In this document: piece by piece, positions 1 to 7,448 of the stretch
Layout: each line of letters begins with the position of its first letter
How positions within the stretch are numbered: position 1 is the stretch's first letter
Assembly (NCBI GenBank): GCA_910587285.1
Contig: CAJULM010000038.1
Location: 1 to 25,752 of the forward strand
Direction: 5' to 3'
DNA: 25,752 bases
From: an uncultured Oscillospiraceae bacterium
Lineage (GTDB): Bacteria; Bacillota; Clostridia; Oscillospirales; Oscillospiraceae
Translations under genes and position numbers: made by a program
Notes under the pieces: model-generated
What the model was told of the DNA's origin: nothing
The model's input: only the letters and a program-made list of their open reading frames with translations
The model's database searches: none

Positions 1-1
1 T

Positions 2-820
2 AAAATCGGCGTGATTCTATACTTTTCCGCCCGGCTGTCCAAGCGGAACAGCCAGCTTGGCCCGCCCAAAAAGTGGAGCCGGCGCACCTTGACCGGTCGG
101 TGGGGGGAGAAGCTGGACCGTATCGGCTTTTTGGAGCTGGTTCCCTATGGGGTGTGTTTGGTGGTGGTGCTGGGCGTCATCGCCCTGCAAAAACATATGT
201 CGGCCATGATCCTGGTGATTGTGGCGGCGGCGTCGGTGCTGTTTGTCTCGGGCATCCGGCTGTACTGGTTCTTCGCCGGCGGCGGGCTGGTTGCGGCGGC
301 CCTGTGGTTCATCATCACTCAGACGGACTACATGAAGGCCCGGATTGAGATCTGGCAGGACCCTCTCAGCGATTTGCAGAACGGAGGCTATCAGCCCTGG
401 CAGGCCCGGATTGCCATCGGCTCCGGGGGATTGCTGGGGGCGGGGCTGGGCAACAGCAGGCAGAAATATCTGTTTCTGCCCGAGGAGCACAACGACTACA
501 TCTTCGCCGTTGTGTGCGAGGAGATGGGGATGGTGGGGGCCTGCGTCATCATCGCCCTGTTCTCTCTGCTCATCATCCGGGGCTATTGGCTGGCCATACA
601 CGCCAGGGACCGGTTTGGCACGCTGTTGGTGGTGGGTATCACCACCCTGACGGGAATGCAGGTGTTTTTTAATATCGGCGTGGTCACAGGCGTGCTGCCC
701 CCCACCGGCATCTCCCTGCCCTTTTTCAGCTACGGCGGCACGGCTTTGATGATTCAGCTGGCGGAGATGGGAATGGTGCTCAGCGTATCCCGGCAGATTG
801 CCGCCCCCAAGGCGGAATAA
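2..820 (+). CDS. ftsW: Cell division SEDS protein FtsW, 5' end outside window
   Basis: FtsW is the septal SEDS peptidoglycan glycosyltransferase of the divisome, an integral membrane protein that polymerises lipid II. The reading frame is open to the left edge (first complete codon at base 2), so the start lies upstream; 272 residues are visible and roughly the first 100 or more are missing. The SEDS signatures are present: LPEEHNDYIFAVVCEE (extracellular loop) and GISLPFFSYGGT near the C-terminus, with several hydrophobic segments between. The neighbours murG, murA, ftsQ and ftsZ favour FtsW over RodA, and a second SEDS gene elsewhere in the window is the better RodA candidate. The in-frame GTG at base 11 lies inside a membrane segment and is not a plausible start. 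Identity is confident; the FtsW label rests on context plus motifs. Confidence 0.93.
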   Translation, partial: KIGVILYFSARLSKRNSQLGPPKKWSRRTLTGRWGEKLDRIGFLELVPYGVCLVVVLGVIALQKHMSAMILVIVAAASVLFVSGIRLYWFFAGGGLVAAALWFIITQTDYMKARIEIWQDPLSDLQNGGYQPWQARIAIGSGGLLGAGLGNSRQKYLFLPEEHNDYIFAVVCEEMGMVGACVIIALFSLLIIRGYWLAIHARDRFGTLLVVGITTLTGMQVFFNIGVVTGVLPPTGISLPFFSYGGTALMIQLAEMGMVLSVSRQIAAPKAE

Positions 821-839
821 GAAAGGTGGAGGCGAGAGA

Positions 840-944
840 ATGAAGCTTGTGAGACAGACAGGGGCCCCCGCAACATCGGTCTTTGGTTTTGCGGAGAGAG
901 AAGAAGCAAGCGGACTTTGCTTCGGTGATGTGAGGACGACATGA
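840..944 (+). CDS. Possible 34-residue leader ORF before murG
   Basis: A short open frame begins with ATG at 840, preceded by a strong Shine-Dalgarno stretch (AGGTGGAGG, 824-832, spacing 7). It ends with TGA at 942-944, overlapping the murG start codon as ATGA, the arrangement typical of translational coupling. The peptide (starting MKLVRQTGAP) matches no family I know and has no membrane or signal segment. The same DNA can form two hairpins: CCGCAA (868-873) with TTGCGG (889-894), and GAAGCAA (903-909) with TTGCTTC (917-923). It may therefore be a coupling leader, a structured RNA spacer, or a chance ORF. The Shine-Dalgarno site and the stop/start overlap are seen; any function is inference. 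Confidence 0.33.
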   Translation: MKLVRQTGAPATSVFGFAEREEASGLCFGDVRTT

Positions 945-2056
945 GAGTGATATTTACCTGCGGCGGCTCGGCGGGCCATGTAAATCCGGCCCTGGCCGTG
1001 GCCCAGCAGTTTGAAGCCCACCACCCCGGCTGCAAAATTTTGTTCATCGGCGCGGAGCGGGGGATGGAGCAGCGGCTGGTGTCCCAGGCGGGCTATCCCA
1101 TTCGCACAGTGAAGGTGTCCACCTTTGAGCGGTCCTGGAGTCTGAAGGTGCTGCGGCACAACGTGGGCAGCGTTTTGAAGCTCCCTGTGGGCCAGCATGA
1201 GGCGGCGGCCATCCTGAAAGAGTTCATGCCCGACCTGGTGGTGGGCACCGGGGGCTACGCCTCCTATCCTGCCGTCCACGAGGCGGCGCGTCGGCGCGTC
1301 CCCTGCGCCATCCACGAGTCCAACGCTTACCCGGGGCTGACCACCCGGACGCTGGCGGGGAAGGTGGACCTGGTGATGGTGGGCTTCCCGGAGGCGGCGG
1401 AGTATTACAAGGACGCCAAGGCGGTGGCCGTCACCGGAACTCCTGTGCGGGGAGAGTTCTTCTCCCTGGACCGGGAGCGGGCCCGGTTGGAGCTGGGGCT
1501 TACCGACAGCCAGCCGCTGGTGATCTCCTTCTGGGGCTCCCAGGGGGCGGGGCATATGAGCGAGCGCACGGTGGACTTTGTGGAGCGCTGGGCGGCGGAG
1601 GGCCGCCGGTTCCACTACATTCACGCCGCCGGGCGGGACTACGAGGACATGACGGCGGAGCTGGCCAAGCGGGGCGTGGCGGTGACGGACAGCGAAGTGC
1701 GGCCCTATATCGACAATATGCCGGTGGTGATGGCGGCGGCCGACCTGGTGATCTGCCGGGCGGGGGCGTCCACCATCGGGGAGCTCACCGCCTTGGGCAA
1801 GCCGGCCATTTTGGTGCCCTCTCCCTTTGTGGCGGCCAACCACCAGTATAAAAACGCCAAGGTGCTGCTGGACCGGGGCGGGGTGGAGCTGATGGAGGAA
1901 AAGGACTGCACCGGCGAGGGGCTGTACCGCACCGCGCTGGAGCTGCTGGCGGACGGCGCGCGGCGCGCTTCCATGGGCCGGGCGCTGAAGGGGCTGGCCG
2001 CGCCGGATGCGGCCCAGGATATCTATAAAAATCTGATGAAGCTGGTGAAAAAATAG
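941..2056 (+). CDS. murG: MurG, undecaprenyldiphospho-muramoylpentapeptide GlcNAc transferase
   Basis: MurG transfers GlcNAc from UDP-GlcNAc to lipid I to form lipid II at the inner face of the membrane. The 371-residue length is normal for the GT28 family. The N-terminal glycine-rich acceptor loop is GGSAGHVNPALAVA (residues 8-21; the usual form is GGTGGH). HESNAYPG appears near residue 125, and the C-terminal UDP-GlcNAc domain carries RAGASTIGELTALGKPAI around residues 270-287. The ATG at 941 is chosen because the protein then begins directly with the first beta strand, and GAGG lies just upstream. It follows ftsW by 120 bp and may be translationally coupled to a short upstream ORF. Position within the division cluster agrees with the function. 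Confidence 0.96.
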   Translation: MRVIFTCGGSAGHVNPALAVAQQFEAHHPGCKILFIGAERGMEQRLVSQAGYPIRTVKVSTFERSWSLKVLRHNVGSVLKLPVGQHEAAAILKEFMPDLVVGTGGYASYPAVHEAARRRVPCAIHESNAYPGLTTRTLAGKVDLVMVGFPEAAEYYKDAKAVAVTGTPVRGEFFSLDRERARLELGLTDSQPLVISFWGSQGAGHMSERTVDFVERWAAEGRRFHYIHAAGRDYEDMTAELAKRGVAVTDSEVRPYIDNMPVVMAAADLVICRAGASTIGELTALGKPAILVPSPFVAANHQYKNAKVLLDRGGVELMEEKDCTGEGLYRTALELLADGARRASMGRALKGLAAPDAAQDIYKNLMKLVKK

Positions 2057-2114
2057 CAGTGATGAACGCTCCCACATAGAATGGGTGGAGATCTTTCTAT
2101 GGGGAGGCTTTGTC

Positions 2115-3371
2115 ATGAGTGTGATGTATATCCGGGGCGGCCGGCCGCTGGAGGGCGAGCTGGCGGTCCACGGAGCGAAAAACAGTGTGCTGCCCATTTT
2201 GGCGGCCTGCCTGCTGGCCAAGGGGCCGGTGACGCTGAACAACTGCCCCAGGCTCACCGATGTGGCCGCCGCGCTGGGCATACTCCGGCGGCTGGGCTGC
2301 CGGGTGGAGCAGGAGGGGCACACCATTGTGGTGGACCCCACCGGGGCGTCTGGCTGCTCCATTTCAGAGGAGCAGATGCGCTCTATGCGCTCCTCCATCA
2401 TCTTTTTGGGGCCGCTGCTGGCCCGGGCGGGGGAGGCCCATCTGAGCTACCCCGGCGGGTGCGAGCTGGGCCCCCGGCCCATTGACCTGCATCTCTCCGC
2501 GCTGCGGGCCATGGGGTGTGAGGTGAGAGAGGAGCAGGGCATTCACTGCCTGGGCCGGCCAAAGGGCGGGGAGGTGCAGCTGTCCATCCCCAGCGTGGGG
2601 GCCACGGAGAACGCCATGCTGTGCGCTGTGGGCGCATCAGGCCCCACCACCATCACCAACGCGGCCCGGGAGCCGGAGATCGGCGATTTGCAGAGCTTTC
2701 TCAACAGCCTGGGGGCCGGCGTGCGGGGGGCTGGCAGCTCCACCATCACCGTGGAGGGGGGGCGCTGCCTGTCCGGCGGGGAGTACACCGTGATGGGCGA
2801 CCGCATCGTGGCGGCCACGCTGCTGTCCGCCGCCGCATCGGCGGGAGGGACCGTCCGGCTGCGGGGGGTGGACTGGCGGCACCTGGCCACGGTGCTGTCC
2901 GTATTCCACCAGGCGGGTTGCCGGGTGGAGAGCAAGCTGGAGTATGTGGAGCTGTTCCGGGATGGGTCGGTGCCCCTCCGGGGGGCGCCCACTGTCCGCA
3001 CCGCGCCCTATCCCGGATTTCCCACCGACGCCCAGGCCCCGGTGATGGCGGCGCTGGCGGCATCGCAGGGGTGCACGCTGTTTGTGGAGACCATATTCGA
3101 CAGCCGCTACCGCCATGTGCCTGAGCTGATCCGCATGGGGGCGGACATCACCACCGAGGGACGGGTGGCCCTGGTGCGGGGGGTGGAGCGCCTCCACGGA
3201 GCCCGGGTGGAGGCCACCGACCTGCGGGGCGGCGGCGCGCTGGCCGCGGCGGCGCTGGGTGCGGAGGGGACCACCGTTTTGTCCGGTCTGAACCACATAG
3301 ACCGGGGGTACGAGGGGCTGGAGGAGATGCTCCGATTGCTGGGAGCAGATGTGGAGCGGCGGGAAGCGTGA
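2115..3371 (+). CDS. murA: MurA, UDP-N-acetylglucosamine 1-carboxyvinyltransferase
   Basis: MurA transfers enolpyruvate from PEP to UDP-GlcNAc, the first committed step of peptidoglycan precursor synthesis, in the cytoplasm. From ATG 2115 it is 418 residues, the usual family length; GGGGAGG at 2101-2107 with 7-nt spacing supports this start over an upstream in-frame ATG at 2085. Visible family residues are the Lys-Asn pair in HGAKNSVLPILAA, the catalytic cysteine (Cys116) in PGGCELGPRPIDLH, and the loop APYPGFPTDAQAP with its conserved Asp. The cysteine predicts fosfomycin-sensitive chemistry (Asp-type MurA proteins are resistant); that is inference. Firmicutes often carry two murA genes, and whether a second exists cannot be seen here. 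It lies 58 bp after murG in the same transcriptional direction. Confidence 0.96.
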   Translation: MSVMYIRGGRPLEGELAVHGAKNSVLPILAACLLAKGPVTLNNCPRLTDVAAALGILRRLGCRVEQEGHTIVVDPTGASGCSISEEQMRSMRSSIIFLGPLLARAGEAHLSYPGGCELGPRPIDLHLSALRAMGCEVREEQGIHCLGRPKGGEVQLSIPSVGATENAMLCAVGASGPTTITNAAREPEIGDLQSFLNSLGAGVRGAGSSTITVEGGRCLSGGEYTVMGDRIVAATLLSAAASAGGTVRLRGVDWRHLATVLSVFHQAGCRVESKLEYVELFRDGSVPLRGAPTVRTAPYPGFPTDAQAPVMAALAASQGCTLFVETIFDSRYRHVPELIRMGADITTEGRVALVRGVERLHGARVEATDLRGGGALAAAALGAEGTTVLSGLNHIDRGYEGLEEMLRLLGADVERREA

Positions 3372-3426
3372 CAAAGGAGAAGCGCAAGTCACTCCGCGCA
3401 GATACATAAGATCAGAGGTGATAACC

Positions 3427-4188
3427 ATGGCACGGCAGCGCAGACACGGCAGACCCAAACGGCGCAGAGGCCGCTTCAGCGGCATTTACAAGGTGCTATC
3501 CGTTTTGCTTGTCGTGGCGGCGGTGGTTATGGCCTGCGTGGTCTTTTTCCGCGTGAACAGCGTGGAGGTGACGGGAAATGTGCGCTATACCTCGGCGGAG
3601 GTGATCCAGGCCTCCGGCATTCAGATGGGCGACAACCTGATTACGCTGCCCCGCAGCCGGATTTCCGCGGCCATTCGGGCGCAGTTGCCCTATGTGGAGG
3701 GGGTGTCCATCCGCAAGGCGCTGCCCGACGGCGTGGTGCTGAAGGTGACGGAGCGGGTGGCGGCGGCGTCGGTGGACTCGTCGGAGGGCCGCTGGCTCAT
3801 GTCCTCCCAGGGCAAGCTGCTGGAGCCGGACACTGGGGCGGACAGCGTGACCATCACCGGGCTGACTGCGGTGGGACCCTACGCCGGAGGTATGATCCGC
3901 GTGCCCGAGGAGGAGGAGAGCACCCTGGAGTATGTCAAGGAACTGCTGGGCGTGCTGGAGAAGCGGGGACACCTGAGCCAATGTACGGCGCTGGACTGCT
4001 CGATGGCCACCTATATGTTGCTGGATTATGATATCTACCGGCTGAAGCTGCCCCGGAGCGGAGATTATGATTACTATATTCAGCTGGCGGAGCGGGCGCT
4101 GACCAGCGAAAAGATTCCGGAGGGGGTGGCGGGGACGCTGGACCTCACGGTGGCGGAGGGAAAGGCATATTTCAAGCCGGGGAAGTAA
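3427..4188 (+). CDS. ftsQ: FtsQ/DivIB-type cell division protein
   Basis: FtsQ (DivIB in Bacillus) is a bitopic divisome protein that scaffolds FtsB/FtsL and FtsW/FtsI. From ATG 3427 it is 253 residues: a strongly basic cytoplasmic tail (about residues 1-20, many Arg and Lys), one membrane helix (about 21-42), a POTRA domain directly after it (about 43-112, starting FRVNSVEVTGNVRYT), then the FtsQ beta domain. The start is set by AGAGGTGATAACC just before the ATG; a longer frame from 3349 overlaps murA and has no Shine-Dalgarno site. It follows murA by 55 bp and precedes ftsZ, as expected in the dcw cluster. A perfect inverted repeat (4194-4210) after the stop lacks a T tract and is at best a weak terminator. 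Confidence 0.92.
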   Translation: MARQRRHGRPKRRRGRFSGIYKVLSVLLVVAAVVMACVVFFRVNSVEVTGNVRYTSAEVIQASGIQMGDNLITLPRSRISAAIRAQLPYVEGVSIRKALPDGVVLKVTERVAAASVDSSEGRWLMSSQGKLLEPDTGADSVTITGLTAVGPYAGGMIRVPEEEESTLEYVKELLGVLEKRGHLSQCTALDCSMATYMLLDYDIYRLKLPRSGDYDYYIQLAERALTSEKIPEGVAGTLDLTVAEGKAYFKPGK

Positions 4189-4234
4189 AGGACGAGGGAA
4201 ATTTTCCCTCAGTCCAAAAATCTGCGATTTTCTA

Positions 4235-4263
4235 TTGACCCCATGGAGAAAAAAGGGTACAAT
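4235..4263 (+). promoter_or_regulatory. Sigma-A promoter of ftsZ inside a 9-bp inverted repeat
   Basis: TTGACC (4235-4240), a 17-nt spacer and TACAAT (4258-4263) form a near-consensus vegetative promoter, with a predicted start near 4270 and a leader of about 62 nt before the ftsZ ATG. The perfect arms CAGTCCAAA (4210-4218) and TTTGGACTG (4280-4288) flank the promoter symmetrically. The promoter is strongly supported; a regulatory role for the arms is inference. Confidence 0.82.
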
Positions 4264-4331
4264 GAACAAGATATAGTCATTTGGACTGAAATTGACAGCT
4301 ATTACTTGTTTCACATAGGAGGAACGTGGGT

Positions 4332-5480
4332 ATGGCGTTTGTAATGGACTCCGTCGCAAACCATGAGGATGTACTGAAGGTCATCGGCGTGGGCGGCGGC
4401 GGCAATAATGTGGTAAACCGTATGGTGCGCGCAGGGATGCGGGGCGTGGAATTTATCGCGGTCAATACGGACCGGCAATGCCTCAACGCCTCCGAGGCCA
4501 CCCAGAAGCTGGCCATTGGAGAAAAGCTCACCGGCGGCAAAGGCGCGGGAGCCAATCCGGAGGTAGGCCGGGAGTCCGCCAAGGAGAGCAAGGAACAGAT
4601 TACCGCCCTGCTGGATGGGGCGGATATGGTATTCGTCACCGCCGGCATGGGGGGCGGCACCGGCACCGGCGCGGCCCCCGTGGTGGCGGAGATTGCCAAG
4701 GAAAAGGGAATCCTCACCGTGGGCGTTGTGACCAAGCCCTTCAATTTTGAGGGCCGCCGCCGCATGGAGCAGGCCGCCAAGGGCATTGAGGAGCTGCGGC
4801 AGAAGGTGGACTCGCTGGTCATCATCCCCAACGACCGGCTTCAGTATGCCACGGATGAGAAGATCACCTTTGCCAACGCCTTCGCCATTGCCGACGATGT
4901 GCTGCGCCAGGCGGTGCAGTCCATCTCCGACCTGATTAAGACCACCGGCCTCATCAACCTGGATTTTGCCGACGTCACCGCCGTGATGAAGGACGCGGGG
5001 CTGGCCCACATGGGCGTGGGCCGGGCCGCCGGCAAGAATAAGGCGGAGGAGGCCACCCGGATCGCCATCAACAGCCCCCTGCTGGAGACGTCCATCCAGG
5101 GGGCCAAGGGCATCATTGTGAACATTACCGGGCCCATGGATATGGGTCTGGAGGAGGTGGAGCTGGCTGCCGAAATGGTCAAGCAGGTGGCCGACCCCGA
5201 CGCCCTATTTATGATGGGAACGGCCTTTGACGATACATTGGAGGACGAGCTGCGGGTGACTGTTATCGCCACCGGCTTTGGCAGCGTGAACAACCCCGTT
5301 CCCGGCCAGGAGGAGGAAGCCAAGACGCCCCCCCAGGCCGCGAAAGAGGAGGACAAGCCCGAGTGCGTGCCCGCCGGAGTGGGCGCGGTGATGCCGCCGA
5401 AGCCGCTGTCCAGCGCGGCGGTGGAGCCCCCTGAGGCGGACCCCTTTGACGACATCTTCCGCATTTTCAATAAGAAGTGA
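4332..5480 (+). CDS. ftsZ: FtsZ, tubulin-like cell division GTPase
   Basis: FtsZ polymerises with GTP into the division ring that recruits the divisome. The protein is 382 residues from ATG 4332. AGGAGG (4317-4322) is correctly spaced for this ATG; the GTG at 4326 is too close to it. The N-terminal GTPase domain contains the tubulin signature GGGTGTGAAP (about 107-116) and the T7 loop NLDFADVTAVMKDAG. A Pro/Glu/Lys-rich linker of about 50 residues follows from near residue 318. The extreme C-terminus is DPFDDIFRIFNKK, which departs from the usual DIPxFLRxR anchor for FtsA, SepF or ZapD. It has its own promoter and a terminator right after the stop, so it can be expressed independently of the upstream cluster. 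Confidence 0.97.
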   Translation: MAFVMDSVANHEDVLKVIGVGGGGNNVVNRMVRAGMRGVEFIAVNTDRQCLNASEATQKLAIGEKLTGGKGAGANPEVGRESAKESKEQITALLDGADMVFVTAGMGGGTGTGAAPVVAEIAKEKGILTVGVVTKPFNFEGRRRMEQAAKGIEELRQKVDSLVIIPNDRLQYATDEKITFANAFAIADDVLRQAVQSISDLIKTTGLINLDFADVTAVMKDAGLAHMGVGRAAGKNKAEEATRIAINSPLLETSIQGAKGIIVNITGPMDMGLEEVELAAEMVKQVADPDALFMMGTAFDDTLEDELRVTVIATGFGSVNNPVPGQEEEAKTPPQAAKEEDKPECVPAGVGAVMPPKPLSSAAVEPPEADPFDDIFRIFNKK

Positions 5481-5483
5481 GAC

Positions 5484-5521
5484 GCGCCCCTTCCTGCCCA
5501 TCGGTGGGGAGGGGCGTTTTT
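5484..5521 (+). terminator. Rho-independent terminator of ftsZ
   Basis: A GC-rich stem (CGCGCCCCTTCC pairing with GGGGAGGGGCG, one bulge) is followed by TTTTT at 5517-5521, starting three bases after the ftsZ stop codon. Confidence 0.85.
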
Positions 5522-5551
5522 CAGCAGGGAAGCGACGGGAGGGGGATGGAC

Positions 5552-6442
5552 ATGGAAACCATACCGGCCAAGCATTTGCTCCACCGCAATCGGTCCACCG
5601 AGTGGTTTGGGACAGATCACACCATGAACATCTACCGGGGCTGCTGCCACGGCTGCCTATACTGCGACAGCCGCAGCGACTGCTACCACGTAGAGGGCTT
5701 TGACCAGGTGCGGGCCAAGGCGGACGCCCTGCGCATTCTTCGGGACGATTTGGCCCGGAAGGTGCGCCCTGCGTTCATCGCCATGGGGTCCATGAGCGAC
5801 CCGTACAATCCCTTTGAGGGGGAGCTGAAGCTCACCCGCCACGCACTGGAGCTCATCGATGCCTATGACTGCGGCGTGGCCATCGCCACCAAAAGCGATC
5901 TGATCCTCCGGGACGCGGAGGTGCTCGCCGCCATCCAGCGCCACTCCCCTGTGATTTGCAAGCTCACTGTCACCACTGCGGACGATGGACTGGCGGCGAA
6001 AATAGAGCCCCATGCGCCGCCGCCCAGCGCACGGCTGGCGGCGCTGGGGGAGCTGTCTCGGGCCGGAGTGTTTGCCGGGGTGCTGCTTATGCCGGTGCTG
6101 CCCTTTTTGGAGGACGGCGACGAGGGGGTGCTGGCGGTGGTGGAGGGCGCGGCCCAGGCCGGGGCACGGTTTATCTACCCCGCGTTCGGCGTCACCATGC
6201 GCCAGGGCCAGCGGGAGTACTTCTTGGACGGGCTGGAGCGGGCCTTTCCCGGCCAGGGGCTGAGGGAGCGCTATCTGCGGCAGTATGGGGATCGCTACCA
6301 GTGTGCCAGCCCAAGGGCGAAACAGCTGTGGGCGGTGTTCACGGCGGCCTGCCGGGAACGAGGCATTCTGTACGATATGAAATCCATCATTCGAGGGGCT
6401 ACGCTGAACTATGGCGACCGCCAGCTCACATTTTTTGACTGA
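5552..6442 (+). CDS. SPL-family radical SAM protein
   Basis: This is a radical S-adenosylmethionine enzyme related to the spore photoproduct lyase (SplB) superfamily branch usually annotated as 'SPL family radical SAM protein'; the substrate is unknown. It has 296 residues. The [4Fe-4S]-binding CX3CX2C motif is Cys31, Cys35 and Cys38 in RGCCHGCLYCDSR. Further family-like blocks are GSMSDPYNPFE, ITKSDLILRD-like IATKSDLILRD, and MPVLPFLED. ATG 5552 is chosen over ATG 5546 because GGGAGGGGG (5537-5545) is correctly spaced only for the later one. It is followed after 14 bp by gluQRS and probably co-transcribed with it. Family assignment is confident. True DNA photolesion repair is not implied: SplB itself needs a distinct catalytic Cys that I cannot place here. 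Confidence 0.85.
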   Translation: METIPAKHLLHRNRSTEWFGTDHTMNIYRGCCHGCLYCDSRSDCYHVEGFDQVRAKADALRILRDDLARKVRPAFIAMGSMSDPYNPFEGELKLTRHALELIDAYDCGVAIATKSDLILRDAEVLAAIQRHSPVICKLTVTTADDGLAAKIEPHAPPPSARLAALGELSRAGVFAGVLLMPVLPFLEDGDEGVLAVVEGAAQAGARFIYPAFGVTMRQGQREYFLDGLERAFPGQGLRERYLRQYGDRYQCASPRAKQLWAVFTAACRERGILYDMKSIIRGATLNYGDRQLTFFD

Positions 6443-6456
6443 CAGGGGGAGGGCCA

Positions 6457-7383
6457 ATGGATGTAATCGGGCGTTTTGCCCCCACGCCCAGCGGGCGGAT
6501 GCATCTGGGCAATGTGCTGGCCGCCCTGCTGGCGTGGCTGGATGTGCGCAGTAGCGGGGGAGAGCTGGTGCTGCGCATTGAGGACCTGGACACCCAGCGG
6601 ACCAGCCGGGAGTTTGCCCTGCAGCTCATGGACGATCTGCGCTGGCTGGGGCTGGACTGGGACCGGGGTGGTCTGAGGCCGGAGTATATGCAGAGCCGCC
6701 GCACGGCGTATTATGAGGAAGCGTTTCGGTGTTTGGAGGAGAAGGGGCTGATTTACCCCTGCTACTGCTCCCGGTCGGAGCGCATGGCGGCATCCGCGCC
6801 CCACCGGGACGATGGCGCGGTGGTGTACAGCGGGAGATGCTTTCAGCTGACGGCGGCGGAGCGGGAGGCGCTGGAGCGCCAGGGCCGCCGGCCGGCCTGG
6901 CGGGTGCGCTGCCCAGACCTGTCCGTCACCGTGGAGGACGGAAGCTGTGGGACGTATATGGAAAATCTGGCCCGGGACTGCGGGGATTTTATTGTCCGCC
7001 GGTCGGACAGGGTATTTGCCTATCAGTTGGCGGTGGTGGTGGACGACGCCCTCATGGGGGTCAACCACGTGGTGCGGGGGCGGGACCTGCTGTGCTCCGC
7101 CCCTCGGCAGGCCTGGCTCCATGAGGTGCTGGGGTATGCACCGCCCAAGTTTTTTCACACGCCGCTGCTGCTGGCGGAGGACGGGCGCCGTCTGGCCAAG
7201 CGGGACCGGGATTTGGATATGGAAATCCTGCGGATGCGGTACGCTCCGGAGGAGCTCACGGGGCTGCTGGCGTGGTACGCGGGGCTGCTGGACAGGCCGG
7301 AAAAAGTGACAGTCCAAGAGCTCGTGGGTCAGTTCTCCTGGGCGAAAGTGCCGAAAAACGACGTTGTGGTTGGTTGTGCTTGA
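6457..7383 (+). CDS. gluQRS: Glutamyl-Q tRNA(Asp) synthetase
   Basis: GluQRS (YadB) is a truncated glutamyl-tRNA synthetase that attaches glutamate to queuosine in the tRNA(Asp) anticodon instead of charging tRNA(Glu). The length of 308 residues lacks the anticodon-binding domain, as expected. The class I signatures are PTPSGRMHLGN (HIGH-like, residues 10-19) and LAKRD (KMSKS-like, 246-250). The zinc ligands typical of the YadB type are Cys102 and Cys104 in PCYC, Tyr124 and Cys128 in YSGRC. These ligands separate it from GltX. A strong GGGGGAGGG site lies before ATG 6457. Its stop codon TGA (7381-7383) lies inside the -35 box of the guaB promoter. Confidence 0.92.
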   Translation: MDVIGRFAPTPSGRMHLGNVLAALLAWLDVRSSGGELVLRIEDLDTQRTSREFALQLMDDLRWLGLDWDRGGLRPEYMQSRRTAYYEEAFRCLEEKGLIYPCYCSRSERMAASAPHRDDGAVVYSGRCFQLTAAEREALERQGRRPAWRVRCPDLSVTVEDGSCGTYMENLARDCGDFIVRRSDRVFAYQLAVVVDDALMGVNHVVRGRDLLCSAPRQAWLHEVLGYAPPKFFHTPLLLAEDGRRLAKRDRDLDMEILRMRYAPEELTGLLAWYAGLLDRPEKVTVQELVGQFSWAKVPKNDVVVGCA

Positions 7384-7408
7384 CAGTGCCCCAGCCAGAG
7401 CGTACAAT
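7380..7408 (+). promoter_or_regulatory. Sigma-A promoter of guaB
   Basis: TTGACA (7380-7385), a 17-nt spacer and TACAAT (7403-7408) differ from consensus at one base. The predicted start near 7415 leaves a leader of about 35 nt, too short for a purine riboswitch. The -35 hexamer overlaps the gluQRS stop codon. Confidence 0.85.
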
Positions 7409-7448
7409 AGATAAAATCCAAAAATAAGGTAAAATGGAGGAGTGGAAT

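Noticed and set aside
17..2401. A 794-codon open frame on the minus strand across ftsW, murG and murA
   Set aside because: It is antisense to three unmistakable genes and has low-complexity His/Gln/Arg/Pro composition. It is an artefact of high GC with few stops.
7409..7448. Purine or guanine riboswitch before guaB (and likewise before guaA, 23646-23685)
   Set aside because: Leaders are about 35 nt and lack the aptamer's conserved loops.
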